Assembly: GCA_002840125.1 (NCBI GenBank)
Contig: PGZF01000001.1
Span: forward strand, 1,183,237-1,247,236
Direction: 5' to 3'
Source of the DNA: Gammaproteobacteria bacterium HGW-Gammaproteobacteria-15
Lineage (GTDB): Bacteria > Pseudomonadota > Gammaproteobacteria > Enterobacterales > Alteromonadaceae
DNA: 64,000 nt
The position numbers were made by a program, and so were the translations under genes. Below, piece after piece: positions 53,594 to 63,388 of the stretch (position 1 is the first letter of the stretch; every line of letters starts with the position of its first letter). Under the pieces are notes generated by a model. The model did no database searches. It had not been told where the DNA came from and was given only the letters and a program-made list of their open reading frames with translations.

Positions 53594-54237
53594 TGCTGAA
53601 AAAGCAACAGCTTTACAACCAGCTAAAACAGCATATTCAGCTGCAGCACTGGCCAGCGGGGACAGTGCTTACCCAGCAACAACTGGCAGAGCAGTATGGC
53701 GTAAGCCGTATAGTGGTACGCGATGTGCAACAGGCGTTATTGAGTGACGGCTGGCTGGAGCCACATGGCAAAGCCGGTATGCAGGTGCCGGGGTTTAGCG
53801 CTGCGGAAGCACAAGAGCTGTGCCTGCTGCGTTTACAGTTAGAACCGCTGGCACTGCAACTGGCCGCAGCCAATATGAGTTTCAGCCAACTGGGCCAGGC
53901 CGAAGACTTACTGGGCTATATTGCGGCCAATAAAAGCCTGGCGCCTTATCAGCGCGGAGAACTAAACTGGCAATTTCACCGCCTGCTGTATCAAAGCTGC
54001 GCTAAGCCACATTTACTGCGCTTGCTGGACCAACTGCATCAGCAGGTATCACGCTATCTGGGGTATCAGGAAGAAGCTCTGGCCTACGCCGACACCAGTG
54101 CCGCCGAGCATGCAGAATTACTCAGTTTATTGCGCCGGGGCGACACAGAGCTGGCCGGTAAACTGCTTGTACGCCATATTACCGAAGCCGGTAATTTGCT
54201 GGTGCAGTTGCTGCAAAAACAACAAGGCGCCAGATAG
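53593..54237 (+). CDS. GntR-family regulator, FCD (FadR) subgroup
   Basis: 214 residues. N-terminal winged helix: LYNQLKQHIQLQHWPAGTVL, TQQQLAEQYGVSRIVVRDVQ, QALLSDGWLE. C-terminal helical FCD domain: ELCLLRLQLEPLALQLAAAN, LNWQFHRLLYQSC, LLRLLDQLHQQVSRYL and AEHAELLSLLRRGDTELAGK, including likely metal-site His residues. It probably represses the benE operon through the TATAC palindromes upstream. Its stop codon lies in the loop of the terminator hairpin. Confidence 0.9.
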   Translation: MLKKQQLYNQLKQHIQLQHWPAGTVLTQQQLAEQYGVSRIVVRDVQQALLSDGWLEPHGKAGMQVPGFSAAEAQELCLLRLQLEPLALQLAAANMSFSQLGQAEDLLGYIAANKSLAPYQRGELNWQFHRLLYQSCAKPHLLRLLDQLHQQVSRYLGYQEEALAYADTSAAEHAELLSLLRRGDTELAGKLLVRHITEAGNLLVQLLQKQQGAR

Positions 54238-54251
54238 CGCCTTGTTTGGTT
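54221..54251. terminator. Bidirectional terminator between gntR gene and rpoS
   Basis: aacaaggcgc (54221-54230) pairs with gcgccttgtt (54237-54246) with a six-base loop. On the plus strand TGGTTTT follows; on the minus strand GTTTTTG follows, so both convergent genes can end here. The gntR stop TAG (54235-54237) lies inside it. Confidence 0.85.
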
Positions 54252-54278
54252 TTAGCCAGGTCCTAACACCGGGGGGAT

Positions 54279-55271
54279 TTAGTCCTGAAACAGGGTTTCT
54301 ATGTTTAGTCCCTGATGGGTCACAATTTCACGTAAACGCCGCAGCGCTTCAACCTGAATTTGCCGCACCCGCTCCCGGGTTAAACCAATTTCATGGCCAA
54401 CATCTTCTAATGTCGAAGGCTCATAGCCAAGCAAACCAAAACGCCGAGCCAGTACTTCACGCTGCTTTGGATTCAGCTCATTTAGCCATACCACTAAGTG
54501 CTGGCGAATATCTTCGTCCTGCAGCTCAGTTTCCGGCCCCAGTTCTTTTTCATCAGCGATAACATCAAGCAACTGCTTTTCAGATGAGCCCGCTACCGGC
54601 GTATCTACCGAGGTTATTTTTTCATTTAACTTCAGCATCTTGCGCACTTCTTCCACCGGCCTGTCCAGCGCACTGGCAATTTCTTCCGGTGTCGGTTCGT
54701 GATCCAGCTTTTGTGACAACTCGCGCGCAGCACGCAGGTAAATATTCAGCTCTTTCACGACATGAATGGGCAGGCGGATGGTACGGGTTTGGTTCATAAT
54801 GGCACGTTCTATGGTCTGGCGGATCCACCAGGTGGCATAGGTTGAAAAACGGAAACCGCGTTCAGGATCAAATTTTTCGACCGCGCGGATCAGGCCAAGG
54901 TTACCTTCTTCGATTAAATCCAGTAACGCTAAACCACGGTTAATATAGCGGCGTGCAATTTTAACGACTAAGCGTAAATTGCTTTCTATCATACGTTTAC
55001 GTGCTGCCTGATCGCCTTTTAATGCCAAACGGGAAAAATACACCTCTTCTTCAGCTGACAATAATGGTGAAAACCCTATCTCCCCCAGATAAATTTGTGT
55101 TGCATCCATAGTTTTATGGCTGTCATCACGGGCAAAAACATCTTCAGTCACACTTTCTTCAGCTGTTAACTCGGCCACATCCGGCTCAGCATCGTCTTCC
55201 AGCAACGCAGCATCGTCTATCAGTTCATCTTCTTTAAAATCTAAAACGTCATCGTCACTCTTTTGTCCCAT
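54279..55271 (-). CDS. rpoS: RNA polymerase sigma factor RpoS
   Basis: 330 residues. Acidic N-terminus, then region 1.2 [20 protein letters not shown], region 2 ([60 protein letters not shown]), region 3 ([20 protein letters not shown]) and region 4 ([36 protein letters not shown]). This is the stationary-phase and general stress sigma factor. As in other gammaproteobacteria it follows nlpD; rpoS promoters often lie within nlpD. Confidence 0.99.
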   Translation of the reverse strand: MGQKSDDDVLDFKEDELIDDAALLEDDAEPDVAELTAEESVTEDVFARDDSHKTMDATQIYLGEIGFSPLLSAEEEVYFSRLALKGDQAARKRMIESNLRLVVKIARRYINRGLALLDLIEEGNLGLIRAVEKFDPERGFRFSTYATWWIRQTIERAIMNQTRTIRLPIHVVKELNIYLRAARELSQKLDHEPTPEEIASALDRPVEEVRKMLKLNEKITSVDTPVAGSSEKQLLDVIADEKELGPETELQDEDIRQHLVVWLNELNPKQREVLARRFGLLGYEPSTLEDVGHEIGLTRERVRQIQVEALRRLREIVTHQGLNIETLFQD

Positions 55272-55355
55272 ATCCTTTCTCCCACGTCTACAGGGTCAGG
55301 AGCCAACTAAGGCGTATCATGTACATTCCTGATATTACTTGTGCTTTTGATCTTA

Positions 55356-56285
55356 TTATTTTGGTAAATATTTTAATGGGTCTACCGAGGTGCCACGAAA
55401 ACGGATCTCAAAGTGTAAACGTGGATCGGTAGCATCCGTACTGCCCATTTCGGCTATCTGCTGTCCGGCAGTAACCATTTGTCGTTCTGTTACCAGCAGC
55501 CTGCGGTTATGCGCATAAGCACTTAAGTAATCGTCATTGTGCTTGATAATAATTAAATTACCATAACCTCTTAACGCGTTACCGGCATAAACTACTTGCC
55601 CGCTGGCCGCTGCATTTATTCTGTCACCTTCGCGCCCGGCAATATCAACCCCTTTATTACCCTGTTGCTGGTGCGAGAAACCGGAAATTATTTTACCTTT
55701 TACCGGCCATTGCCATTGCACCACGTTCCCACTTAAGGTAGGATTTTGCGCCTTTTTTTCCGGCGCTGTATTGGTCTGAACATAACCCGTTTGATTTTTC
55801 GGCGCAACAGGTTTAGCCGGTTTTACCGAACTATTTGATTTTGCTTGGCTTGAATCATTCTTATTTGTATTTTGTGCTGTAGTGGTTGCGGGTTTGGTCG
55901 CCACTGGCTTAGCTGCCGGTTTAGCCACTTGCCGTGGGGGTACACCGGTTAGCTTAAGCTGCTGCCCGGGGTAAATAGTATAAGGGCTGGCAATAGCATT
56001 AAGCCGTGCCAGTTCACGCACATCTTTACCGGCACGAAAAGCAATAGAATAGAGGGTGTCACCGCGCTGCACGGTATAGCTGCTGGCCGATAACGAACCA
56101 CGGTTACGCTGCTGATAGAAATTTTCCCGCAGTTCCAGAGTACTGACCGGTGCCGGTGTTGAACGGGAAGAACAGCCAGTTAGCACCGTTGCCAGCAATA
56201 TTAACCACAGACTGAAAGCACGCGCCAAAAGCCTGACCGGGCGTGCTGTTGCGTAGTACAGGTAGCTGTGGTTAGTACAACGAAT
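55356..56285 (-). CDS. nlpD: Murein hydrolase activator NlpD
   Basis: About 309 residues if started at ATT 56285. Lipoprotein signal LWLILLATVLTGCSS, LysM (SASSYTVQRGDTLYSIAFRA ... YTIYPGQQLKL), a Lys/Pro/Ala-rich linker, and a C-terminal LytM/M23 domain (GFSHQQQGNKGVDIAGREGD, GQVVYAGNALRGYGNLIIIK, STDATDPRLHFEIRFRGTSV). It activates amidase AmiC-type enzymes at the septum. No ATG, GTG or in-frame alternative sits at the strong ribosome site AAAGGAGG; the codon five bases later is ATT (56285-56283). TTG 56228 would give a shorter MARAFSLWLILL signal with a weaker site. The ATG at 56396 lies deep inside popT and is unlikely. Confidence 0.93.
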   Translation of the reverse strand: MRCTNHSYLYYATARPVRLLARAFSLWLILLATVLTGCSSRSTPAPVSTLELRENFYQQRNRGSLSASSYTVQRGDTLYSIAFRAGKDVRELARLNAIASPYTIYPGQQLKLTGVPPRQVAKPAAKPVATKPATTTAQNTNKNDSSQAKSNSSVKPAKPVAPKNQTGYVQTNTAPEKKAQNPTLSGNVVQWQWPVKGKIISGFSHQQQGNKGVDIAGREGDRINAAASGQVVYAGNALRGYGNLIIIKHNDDYLSAYAHNRRLLVTERQMVTAGQQIAEMGSTDATDPRLHFEIRFRGTSVDPLKYLPK

Positions 56286-56296
56286 AAAAACCTCCT

Positions 56297-57199
56297 TTAG
56301 TCTTTCGTCGTCGCATTTTCCGCCGTAGCAGGCAGAGTAAACCATTTCTCCAGATTTAACAGCATTAACATAATGCCTACGCCAGCAACCAGGCATACTA
56401 ATGCTATACCGATATCTGCATCACCTACCTGTTTGGCATACTGCCATGGCAGATACATTTTTTGCTCTGCCTGCCAGGGCCAAATCCGGTAAAAAGCGCC
56501 GATCACTACGCCAATTAACAGCGCCAGCGTAGCATCATGATAATGCTGCAACAGCCAGTTTAGTAAACGGGAAAAACTCAGTAAACCAAAAATACAGCCG
56601 GCCAGAAACAGCGCCAGTACACCAAACTGTAGTTCCGTTACCGCCAGCAATACCGGAGCATACATGCCTAAAATCAGTAAGATAAAACTGCCGGATATGC
56701 CAGGCAGTATCATCGCGCATATTGCTATCGCACCGGCAACAAAGAAAAACAAGGGGGCGGGGTTAAGTTCATGTGGTGCCAGCATGCCAACAGATACAGC
56801 AAAAGCCACCCCCAGCAAACATAACCCTGCCCGTAGTACGCTCCAGCGCAGGCTTTTTACTAACGTGGGTAATGCTGCCAGGATCAGGCCATTAAACAGA
56901 GCCCATAGCGGAATGGGCCGATATTCAAGAAAATAGCTAATAACGCCGGCCAGAGAAAAAATGCTGATAAAGATGCCGCCAAACAAGCAGAGTAAAAATG
57001 TACCATCAATATGCTGCCACAGCGCGGCAATTCTGCCACGACCAAGCAAGCGCAACGCCTGCATATTACAGTTACTGATGGCGGCCAGTAAACGCTCATA
57101 GATCCCCAGAATAAAAGCCAAAGTACCGCCTGACACACCCGGCACCACATCAGCAGCTCCCATCGCCAGCCCTTTTATAATCCACTGAATATATTGCAT
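56297..57199 (-). CDS. popT: DUF368 undecaprenyl-phosphate translocase, PopT-like
   Basis: 300 residues, polytopic membrane protein. The opening IIKGLAMGAADVVPGVSGGT, LAFILGIYERLLAAIS and the second inverted copy AICAMILPGISGSFILLILG, MYAPVLLAV are the two DUF368 PG-S-G motifs. DUF368 proteins were recently shown to return undecaprenyl phosphate across the membrane for cell wall synthesis. Located between nlpD and pcm, a variable position among relatives. Its stop is overlapped by the nlpD ribosome site. Confidence 0.92.
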   Translation of the reverse strand: MQYIQWIIKGLAMGAADVVPGVSGGTLAFILGIYERLLAAISNCNMQALRLLGRGRIAALWQHIDGTFLLCLFGGIFISIFSLAGVISYFLEYRPIPLWALFNGLILAALPTLVKSLRWSVLRAGLCLLGVAFAVSVGMLAPHELNPAPLFFFVAGAIAICAMILPGISGSFILLILGMYAPVLLAVTELQFGVLALFLAGCIFGLLSFSRLLNWLLQHYHDATLALLIGVVIGAFYRIWPWQAEQKMYLPWQYAKQVGDADIGIALVCLVAGVGIMLMLLNLEKWFTLPATAENATTKD

Positions 57200-57212
57200 G
57201 AGTTTTCCTTAA

Positions 57213-57851
57213 TCAGGCCAGTGCGCCCGGCACAAGAGGCACAAAACGCACCGCTTCAATGTCCGTGCTGCTAAAATCATCGCCATTACGCTGATATACC
57301 CGCAACACCTGATCATGTAATCCCACCGGGATCACTAACCGGCCACCATCAGTAAGTTGTTGTAATAAGGCTACTGGCACTTCAACCGGGGCCGCAGTAA
57401 CAATAATACTGTCAAACGGCGCTTTACTGGGCCAGCCCTGCCAGCCATCACCATGTTTCATCGATACGTTGTGTAAATCCAGTTGCTGTAAGCGCCGCTT
57501 TGCCTGAAACTGCAGCGCTTTAATACGCTCAACACTGCATACATGCGAAAACAGCCTGGCCAGTATTGCGGTTTGATAGCCTGAGCCGGTACCAATTTCT
57601 AATACCTTACCTGGTACTTTGTCCTGCAATAATAATTCTGTCATGCGGGCAACAATATAAGGCTGAGAAATAGTCTGCCCCTGTCCAATGGGTAGTGCGG
57701 TATTTTCGTAAGCCTTATGTGCCAGGACCGCCTCAACAAACAGATGTCTTGGTGTGTGCGCTATAGCCGCCAGAACCTGTGGATTGCGGATACCCTCAGC
57801 CTGAAGTTTTTGCGCCAGTACCGCGGCGCTGCGTGACGTTGCTACTGCCAT
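57213..57851 (-). CDS. pcm: Protein-L-isoaspartate O-methyltransferase
   Basis: 212 residues. AdoMet-binding motif [20 protein letters not shown], the family block [40 protein letters not shown], and [18 protein letters not shown]. It methylates isoaspartyl residues in damaged proteins for repair. One base separates its start region from the surE stop, and the surE-pcm-nlpD-rpoS order is the standard gammaproteobacterial block. Normal length. Confidence 0.98.
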   Translation of the reverse strand: MAVATSRSAAVLAQKLQAEGIRNPQVLAAIAHTPRHLFVEAVLAHKAYENTALPIGQGQTISQPYIVARMTELLLQDKVPGKVLEIGTGSGYQTAILARLFSHVCSVERIKALQFQAKRRLQQLDLHNVSMKHGDGWQGWPSKAPFDSIIVTAAPVEVPVALLQQLTDGGRLVIPVGLHDQVLRVYQRNGDDFSSTDIEAVRFVPLVPGALA

Positions 57852-57852
57852 A

Positions 57853-58605
57853 TTACAAGCTAATCCCCTCTAACCACTGTCGCAAGGTATCCATACTTTT
57901 ATAGGCCGACATATCAATTTGCAGTGGCGTTACAGAGGCATAACCATTGGCTATGGCATAAAAATCGGTGCCCTCGCCAGCATCCAGTTCCGGCCCCAGC
58001 GAGCCATACCAGTATATTTTTCTGCCCCAGGGATCGGTAGCACTGGTCATGGTTTCGGCTTTATGGCGCCGGCCCAGACGAGTAACCTGAATGCCTTTTA
58101 ACTGTTCTATTGATACTGCCGGTACATTAATATTTAAAATCTGATCTGCCGGTAACGGGTGTGATTTCAGCTTCTTAATCACCTGCACAGTAACATAAGC
58201 TGCCGTGGCAAAATGCTCCTCATCGCGCCCGGCCAGCGAAACCGCTATAGCGGGTAAACCTAAATGCCGCCCTTCTGTGGCGGCCGCAACGGTACCTGAA
58301 TACAACACGTCATCGCCCAGGTTAGCGCCATGATTAATACCGGCTACCACTAAGTCTGGCGTAAAATCTAATAACTGGCTGATAGCTAAATGCACGCAGT
58401 CTGTCGGTGTGCCATTTACCGATAAAAAACCATTTTCCATTTGCTGTACCCGTAACGGGTTTATCAGCGTTAACGAATTACTGGCACCGCTACAGTTACG
58501 ATCAGGCCCGACAGTCGTCACTTCAGCAATTTGGCTTAATGCCTGTTGCAACACCTGCATGCCTTTGGCATGTACACCATCATCGTTACTTAATAAAATT
58601 CGCAT
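57853..58605 (-). CDS. surE: 5'/3'-nucleotidase SurE
   Basis: 250 residues from ATG 58605 ([20 protein letters not shown]), preceded by GGAG seven bases upstream; the ORF from 58623 has extra residues without a ribosome site. Metal-binding [25 protein letters not shown], and [20 protein letters not shown] are hallmark motifs. It dephosphorylates nucleoside mono- and polyphosphates in stationary phase. Four bases after truD. Confidence 0.98.
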   Translation of the reverse strand: MRILLSNDDGVHAKGMQVLQQALSQIAEVTTVGPDRNCSGASNSLTLINPLRVQQMENGFLSVNGTPTDCVHLAISQLLDFTPDLVVAGINHGANLGDDVLYSGTVAAATEGRHLGLPAIAVSLAGRDEEHFATAAYVTVQVIKKLKSHPLPADQILNINVPAVSIEQLKGIQVTRLGRRHKAETMTSATDPWGRKIYWYGSLGPELDAGEGTDFYAIANGYASVTPLQIDMSAYKSMDTLRQWLEGISL

Positions 58606-58609
58606 TTGG

Positions 58610-59653
58610 CTACTCCATATCAACGGTTTTACGGCCGCAATCCTGGTACTTCAGCAGCTCTCTTAGCACACTGGTAGCAAAACAACCTGCCGGTAATGCA
58701 AAGCTTAGCGTTAAATCATTACCTTGCTGTTGCACTGTAAGTTGCTGCGGCAGCAGCCGTATCGCCCGCCGTTCGGCTTTTAAGCGATAATCTTCCAGCC
58801 CCTGTACCAGCTCGCTGTGCTGCGCAAGCACCTGCTGCTCAAATTCTGCTGCGGCACCACTGACCATTGGCTCACCAATGCCCGACAGCACCGCGGTAAT
58901 ATGCAAGTCATGCTGTTGCAGGCGCTGCTGCAAAGTGGCATCAGCCTCTGGCGCCCGAAACACTGAGCCAGAGCCATTTAGCTGCAGCACATCACCATGT
59001 TGTACGGTATTAAATAAACCGGCACTAATGCGGGCACAAATCTGCTGATTAAACACAAAAGAGCGGGCGGCAGATAATGCCAGGCCGCGCAGTTTACGAT
59101 CCGTAATACTCTGGCCATTAAACAGCTGCTGCGCTAACACCAGATTGCCGCCGTTAATGCCAAAACGCTGCTCACCATAATAATTCGGCACGCCCTGGCC
59201 GAGTAAAGTGGCCCGTTTTAATACATCAGCAATATCTGACACCTGACGCAAGCAAATCTGAAACAGATTCGCTTTCAGTGCACCTAACCGCAGTTTGCGG
59301 TAATGGCGTTGCACATCCAGCACAGTGCAGCCCTCAAGCTGCCAGCTTTGCCAGTCCAGCGGTTGCTTAATTGGCCACTTAAAACAAAACCACTGCCGGG
59401 TAACCGCATGGCGGTCTTTTAAACCGGCATAACTGATATCGCGGGCACGTAAGCCGGTAAGCTCTGCCAATTGTTTAGCCACATATTGAGTATTTTGGCC
59501 GGTTTTTTCGATATACAGCAAAATATGTTCGCCGGCACCGCTGGGGCTGAAATTAAGCTGCTCTTCAACAATAAAGTCGTTACTGTGCTGGCGTAATAGC
59601 GCTGTAGCTGCGGGTTCACCGTACAGATAACTTAGTGGCTGGACAGCTGTCAT
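58610..59653 (-). CDS. truD: tRNA pseudouridine(13) synthase TruD
   Basis: 347 residues. Motif [20 protein letters not shown] includes the catalytic Asp, with [20 protein letters not shown] before it and [17 protein letters not shown] later. It makes pseudouridine 13 in tRNA-Glu. Overlaps ispF by four bases. Typical position and length. Confidence 0.98.
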   Translation of the reverse strand: MTAVQPLSYLYGEPAATALLRQHSNDFIVEEQLNFSPSGAGEHILLYIEKTGQNTQYVAKQLAELTGLRARDISYAGLKDRHAVTRQWFCFKWPIKQPLDWQSWQLEGCTVLDVQRHYRKLRLGALKANLFQICLRQVSDIADVLKRATLLGQGVPNYYGEQRFGINGGNLVLAQQLFNGQSITDRKLRGLALSAARSFVFNQQICARISAGLFNTVQHGDVLQLNGSGSVFRAPEADATLQQRLQQHDLHITAVLSGIGEPMVSGAAAEFEQQVLAQHSELVQGLEDYRLKAERRAIRLLPQQLTVQQQGNDLTLSFALPAGCFATSVLRELLKYQDCGRKTVDME

Positions 59654-60129
59654 GCGCCAACCAGCAGTACCACGGCCTCTGCCGCTATACCCTCTTTGCG
59701 GCCAACAAAACCCAGCTTTTCGGTGGTAGTGGCTTTTACATTTACCTGTGACAACTGGCAGGCTAAATCATCGGCAATACACTGGCGCATGGCATTAATA
59801 TGCGGCGCCATTTTAGGCGCTTGCGCCATAATAGTGATATCCAGATTACCGATTTTATAACCGGCCGCACTAACAGCGGCAAATACTTTACGCAGTAATA
59901 TCCGGCTATCTATACCTTTAAAAGCGGCGTCGGTATCAGGAAAATGATGGCCAATATCGCCAAGCGCTACTGCGCCAAGTAAAGCATCAGATAACGCATG
60001 TAACACTACATCACCATCAGAATGTGCCAGCAGGCCCTGCGTATATTCAATTTTAACGCCGCCCAGCGTTACCGGGCCTTCGCCACCAAAGGCATGTACA
60101 TCAAAGCCGTGACCAATACGCATATTCAT
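59650..60129 (-). CDS. ispF: 2-C-methyl-D-erythritol 2,4-cyclodiphosphate synthase
   Basis: 159 residues. Motifs [57 protein letters not shown] and [23 protein letters not shown] and His of HSDGD bind the active-site metal. Catalyses the fifth step of the MEP isoprenoid pathway. ATG 60129 overlaps the ispD stop by one base (TAATG); the second ATG (residue 3) is an alternative start. Confidence 0.98.
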   Translation of the reverse strand: MNMRIGHGFDVHAFGGEGPVTLGGVKIEYTQGLLAHSDGDVVLHALSDALLGAVALGDIGHHFPDTDAAFKGIDSRILLRKVFAAVSAAGYKIGNLDITIMAQAPKMAPHINAMRQCIADDLACQLSQVNVKATTTEKLGFVGRKEGIAAEAVVLLVGA

Positions 60130-60821
60130 TAACTACTTTGCTCCAGATAAAACGCAGCCAGGGCTAAATCGGCTGGCTGGGTAATTTTAATATTGTCGCT
60201 GTGGCCTTCCACCAGCAGCACACTGTGGCCAGCCCATTCCATGGCGGATGCTTCGTCAGTAATGTGAACTCCGGCACTGATGGCATCCTGCAAAGCAGCT
60301 TTTAATAACGCAGTGGGAAAAAACTGCGGTGTCAATGCATGCCATAAATGTTCACGGCTTACCGTTTCTGCCACCATTAATTCGCCGCGTTTCATCGTGT
60401 CGCGCACACGGCAGGCCAAAATACCGCCCTCACCACTGGCTAAACAACGCTGAATAAGCAGCTCAATATCTGTTTGGCGCACCAACGGCCGGGCTGCGTC
60501 GTGTACCAGCACCCAGGGGTACTGATGCTCATCAACAAAATTCAGCGCATTGAGCACAGAATGCATACGCTCATCGCCACCTTTAACCCTTATAACATTG
60601 CTATGGCCTAATGCGGTGGCATCAAAATACGGATCTTCTGCCGCCAGCGCCAGCCAGATTTGTTCAACGCCAGCAACTGCCTGCAACCTGGCAACACTGT
60701 GTTCCAGAATAGTTTTACCGTGCAAAACCAGATATTGCTTGGGCCGGTCGGCCTGCATGCGCTTGCCAACGCCCGCAGCGGGCACAATGGCAGCAATGGC
60801 AGGATAATTAAGGTTAGTCAT
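60129..60821 (-). CDS. ispD: 2-C-methyl-D-erythritol 4-phosphate cytidylyltransferase
   Basis: 230 residues. CTP-binding motif [40 protein letters not shown], and [19 protein letters not shown] are present. Third step of the MEP pathway. Its start overlaps ftsB by eight bases; ftsB-ispD-ispF-truD is the conserved order. Confidence 0.98.
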   Translation of the reverse strand: MTNLNYPAIAAIVPAAGVGKRMQADRPKQYLVLHGKTILEHSVARLQAVAGVEQIWLALAAEDPYFDATALGHSNVIRVKGGDERMHSVLNALNFVDEHQYPWVLVHDAARPLVRQTDIELLIQRCLASGEGGILACRVRDTMKRGELMVAETVSREHLWHALTPQFFPTALLKAALQDAISAGVHITDEASAMEWAGHSVLLVEGHSDNIKITQPADLALAAFYLEQSS

Positions 60822-61113
60822 TAATTGTTTTACCCGGCTCTGGCTGGCTGAATAAACGGAAGAACACTTCGTCCTGCTTAATTAGGCCCAACTCATTGCG
60901 GGCGCGCTCTTCAATAGCTTCCAGCCCCTGTTGCAAGTCAGTCACATCAGCTTTTAATAAACGGTTACGCTTTTCCAGCTCCAGATTACTGGCTTGTTGG
61001 GTACGCAGCTCTTCTTGCAAACGAAAGTAATCGGCAATACTGTGCTGGCCCAACCACAAACGGTATTGCAGCAAGCCCAGCACAATTACCAGCAGTAAAG
61101 TGAGTATTCGCAT
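60814..61113 (-). CDS. ftsB: Cell division protein FtsB
   Basis: 99 residues. Short cytoplasmic start, one transmembrane helix (ILTLLLVIVLGLLQYRLWL), then a leucine-zipper-like coiled coil (QEELRTQQASNLELEKRNRL) and the conserved ERARNELGLIKQDEVFFRL region. It forms the FtsQBL complex at the septum. First gene of the ftsB-to-surE block on this strand. Confidence 0.97.
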   Translation of the reverse strand: MRILTLLLVIVLGLLQYRLWLGQHSIADYFRLQEELRTQQASNLELEKRNRLLKADVTDLQQGLEAIEERARNELGLIKQDEVFFRLFSQPEPGKTIND

Positions 61114-61186
61114 AATACAGCTTCATTAAACAGACTGCGGCCATTATGAAGCCTCTGCCCCCGATTGCAAAGCAGGAATACCAACA

Positions 61187-61840
61187 TCAGGCTAACATTG
61201 CCGGTAAAGGTTTGGCAAAATTTTGCCAGTTTAACCGGCTGGCCAGTAACAGTTCACGCAAGCTAAGCAAGCGCGGCGGCTTTTTGTCACCATTTAACCA
61301 CTGATGGCCACAGCAAGCCGCTGTCATAATAGCTTTGGCTGGTTTTAACACAAATTTTTCACTGTTTTCCTGCGCCAGCGGTGTACCGGAAAAGCTAAAC
61401 CAACCATGTTCATTGCAGTGTAAACGTTGTCCAGTAAAATCTACTTCATCTACGCTATCAAGCACTATCTGCTCGTGCGTCAGTTGAGTGATGTAAACCG
61501 GCACTATCAGACCGGGTTTTGCATATTTGTTATAGAACGCATCGATAGGATCGGCCTGTTGTTTACGTGCCGGGCAATTTGCTGCCTGTTTGTGATACCA
61601 GGACGCATTCTGGCTGTCTAACTGCAGCGTGGTATTTTGTTGCAGGATATTGCTGGCGGCCCGGCGGATATAAAATGGCAGGCTGGCTAAACGATTGGGC
61701 AGGCGCAACAACTGCTCAGTGCTAAGCTGCGACAAGCGCAGCAGTTCACGCTCATACAAAGCGTTACACAGCTCGGTATAAGTCTGGTTGTCTCTGGACA
61801 CCTGCCAGAAGTGGGGTTGGTTGCTACCGGCGTCAATCAT
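61187..61840 (-). CDS. Conserved hypothetical protein
   Basis: 217 residues with no signal peptide or membrane helix. Segments such as RLPNRLASLPFYIRRAASNI, DPIDAFYNKYAKPGLIVPVY and KAIMTAACCGHQWLNGDKKP (with a Cys-Cys-Gly-His motif) are visible, but I recognise no family. It lies upstream of ftsB with a 73-bp gap and is separately transcribed or the first of that operon. The CCGH might bind metal. Confidence 0.6.
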   Translation of the reverse strand: MIDAGSNQPHFWQVSRDNQTYTELCNALYERELLRLSQLSTEQLLRLPNRLASLPFYIRRAASNILQQNTTLQLDSQNASWYHKQAANCPARKQQADPIDAFYNKYAKPGLIVPVYITQLTHEQIVLDSVDEVDFTGQRLHCNEHGWFSFSGTPLAQENSEKFVLKPAKAIMTAACCGHQWLNGDKKPPRLLSLRELLLASRLNWQNFAKPLPAMLA

Positions 61841-62005
61841 GGCCAGATGTTAGCCAATCGCCCGGCGCTTGTAAAAGCAAATCCGTTGAATATGCATAAT
61901 AATTCTGCCATTTTTATAGCGAAAAAAGTGCAGAAAAGGTAGCGTTACTGCATGTTTACTCAACTGCACTCGCTAAGCAATGCTGCAGGCAATACGGATT
62001 ACCAG

Positions 62006-62524
62006 ATGAACCGACGCAAATTTCTTTTAACCGCAGTTGGCGCACCACTGGCAGTGGCATTTGGCACTAAAGTGGTAGCTATGGCGCGGCACTACCCGCT
62101 GGATGAACTGCTGGCGCAATTAAAACGCTTACCGGCAGCTAAACTGGCCAGCCACGGCAATTGGAGTGTCAGTAAAGTGTTTCAGCACCTGGCACAAAGT
62201 ATCCGCTACTCGCGCCTTGGCTACCCGCAGGCGAAATCAGCTTTGTTTCAGTACACCGCAGGCGCGGCTGCATTAAGTGTATTCTCAGCCAGCGGCACTA
62301 TGTCGCATCCACTGGATGAGCCTATTCCCGGCGCGCCGAAATTGGTAGATGCTGTACCTAACGACGTAGCACTGGCCGAACTGGTAACCGAAATTGAATT
62401 GTTTATTGCCTGGCAAGGCGAATTAGCGCCGCATTTTGCTTATGGTAATCTGACCAAAGCACAATATTACAGGGCACATTACCTGCATGTGCAAAATCAC
62501 CTGCAGGAAATTACGCTAAGCTAA
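62006..62524 (+). CDS. DUF1569 protein with Tat signal
   Basis: 172 residues from ATG 62006 (MNRRKFLLTAVGAPLAVAF), giving a short twin-arginine signal; ATG 61952 would add 18 residues and is better placed after AAAGGTAG, so the start is open. The body has LKRLPAAKLASHGNWSVSKV, FQHLAQSIRYSRLGYPQAKS and YGNLTKAQYYRAHYLHVQNH, the DinB-like DUF1569 pattern with His residues that may bind metal. Function unknown. Convergent with the DUF3192 gene. Confidence 0.8.
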   Translation: MNRRKFLLTAVGAPLAVAFGTKVVAMARHYPLDELLAQLKRLPAAKLASHGNWSVSKVFQHLAQSIRYSRLGYPQAKSALFQYTAGAAALSVFSASGTMSHPLDEPIPGAPKLVDAVPNDVALAELVTEIELFIAWQGELAPHFAYGNLTKAQYYRAHYLHVQNHLQEITLS

Positions 62525-62531
62525 CGCTATA

Positions 62532-62553
62532 CCCGGCGGGTAATGCCGCCGGG
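62532..62553. terminator. Hairpin between convergent genes
   Basis: CCCGGCGG (62532-62539) pairs with CCGCCGGG (62546-62553), loop GTAATG. It lies just after the DUF1569 stop. No U-run on either side, so terminator activity is likely but not certain. Confidence 0.5.
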
Positions 62554-62560
62554 GCACGCG

Positions 62561-62920
62561 TTACAGATACTGATAGGCTTTATCGCCCCAGCCACTGAGT
62601 TTGTTTTGCTTAAAAATAAGCGGCGTGCATTCATCTTTGGTGGTTTTACCATCACTTTTTACATGATGAGTGCGATAAAACAGTACTTGCACCGTTTCAC
62701 CGTCTTTATTAAACGACTCAGTAAAATCGGGCGTACCCAATAAGGTGCGTACGTCTTCTGCGCTGCTATTCAGTGCCAGGCGGTTAATCTGTTCCTGATT
62801 ATACTGCTGGGTTTTCTTCCAGCTGCTGTCGTCATCCAACTCGTGCTTGCCTCCCACTGCAATCACACATCCTGATAAAGTAACTGCCAAGGCAGCGGCA
62901 ACAAATACTTTTGCTAACAT
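62561..62920 (-). CDS. DUF3192 lipoprotein
   Basis: 119 residues. Lipobox ALAVTLSGCVIA (Cys18). The mature part has WKKTQQYNQEQINRLALNSS, VRTLLGTPDFTESFNKDGET, VQVLFYRTHHVKSDGKTTKD and ECTPLIFKQNKLSGWGDKAY, which fits the SmpA/OmlA-like DUF3192 family found in Alteromonadales and Vibrionales. A beta-barrel-assembly-like helper role is possible; not established. Confidence 0.85.
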   Translation of the reverse strand: MLAKVFVAAALAVTLSGCVIAVGGKHELDDDSSWKKTQQYNQEQINRLALNSSAEDVRTLLGTPDFTESFNKDGETVQVLFYRTHHVKSDGKTTKDECTPLIFKQNKLSGWGDKAYQYL

Positions 62921-63095
62921 AATGATTTTCCTGTGTTGTTTTAATAATCAGCCGCAGCAGCGGCCTGTAATTATCCCAGCAAATGCCATGCCACAGATTA
63001 AAACAATATAAAACATGTACTTATAAAATCACCGCTACTATCTGTCGGCGCTTAGTGGTAAATTTCGCTATTAGTTAGTCAAACAGGCAAAAGCC

Positions 63096-63386
63096 ATGAC
63101 AGATCCCGTACAACTGTTACAACAAGTTGCCGCCCAGCTGCAACGTGAAGGCAAAACGCCCAGCCTGGCGTTGTTTCGTGCCCGTTTAGCCGGGCGTATC
63201 GCGCCACAACAGTTATTTGCCGCCTACCAGCAGTGGCGCAACAACCCGGTATTTGATAACACTACGCCAGGTTCTGAAACTGTACCTGCGCCGGCCACGG
63301 TTGAACATGCTGACGCTGCACTGGCGCAAACTCTGGCACGCATTGAAGCCAAGCTGGATTTACTGCTCAGCAAGCTGGATAAATAG
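63096..63386 (+). CDS. Small hypothetical protein
   Basis: 96 residues. Begins MTDPVQLLQQVAAQLQREGK, TPSLALFRARLAG, YQQWRNNP; ends in a helix (AQTLARIEAKLDLLLSKLDK) with coiled-coil spacing. The N-terminal part resembles short helix-turn-helix-like KfrA/DUF-type proteins but I cannot name it. It lies two bases before the DUF2310 gene, likely cotranscribed. Confidence 0.65.
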   Translation: MTDPVQLLQQVAAQLQREGKTPSLALFRARLAGRIAPQQLFAAYQQWRNNPVFDNTTPGSETVPAPATVEHADAALAQTLARIEAKLDLLLSKLDK

Positions 63387-63388
63387 CC

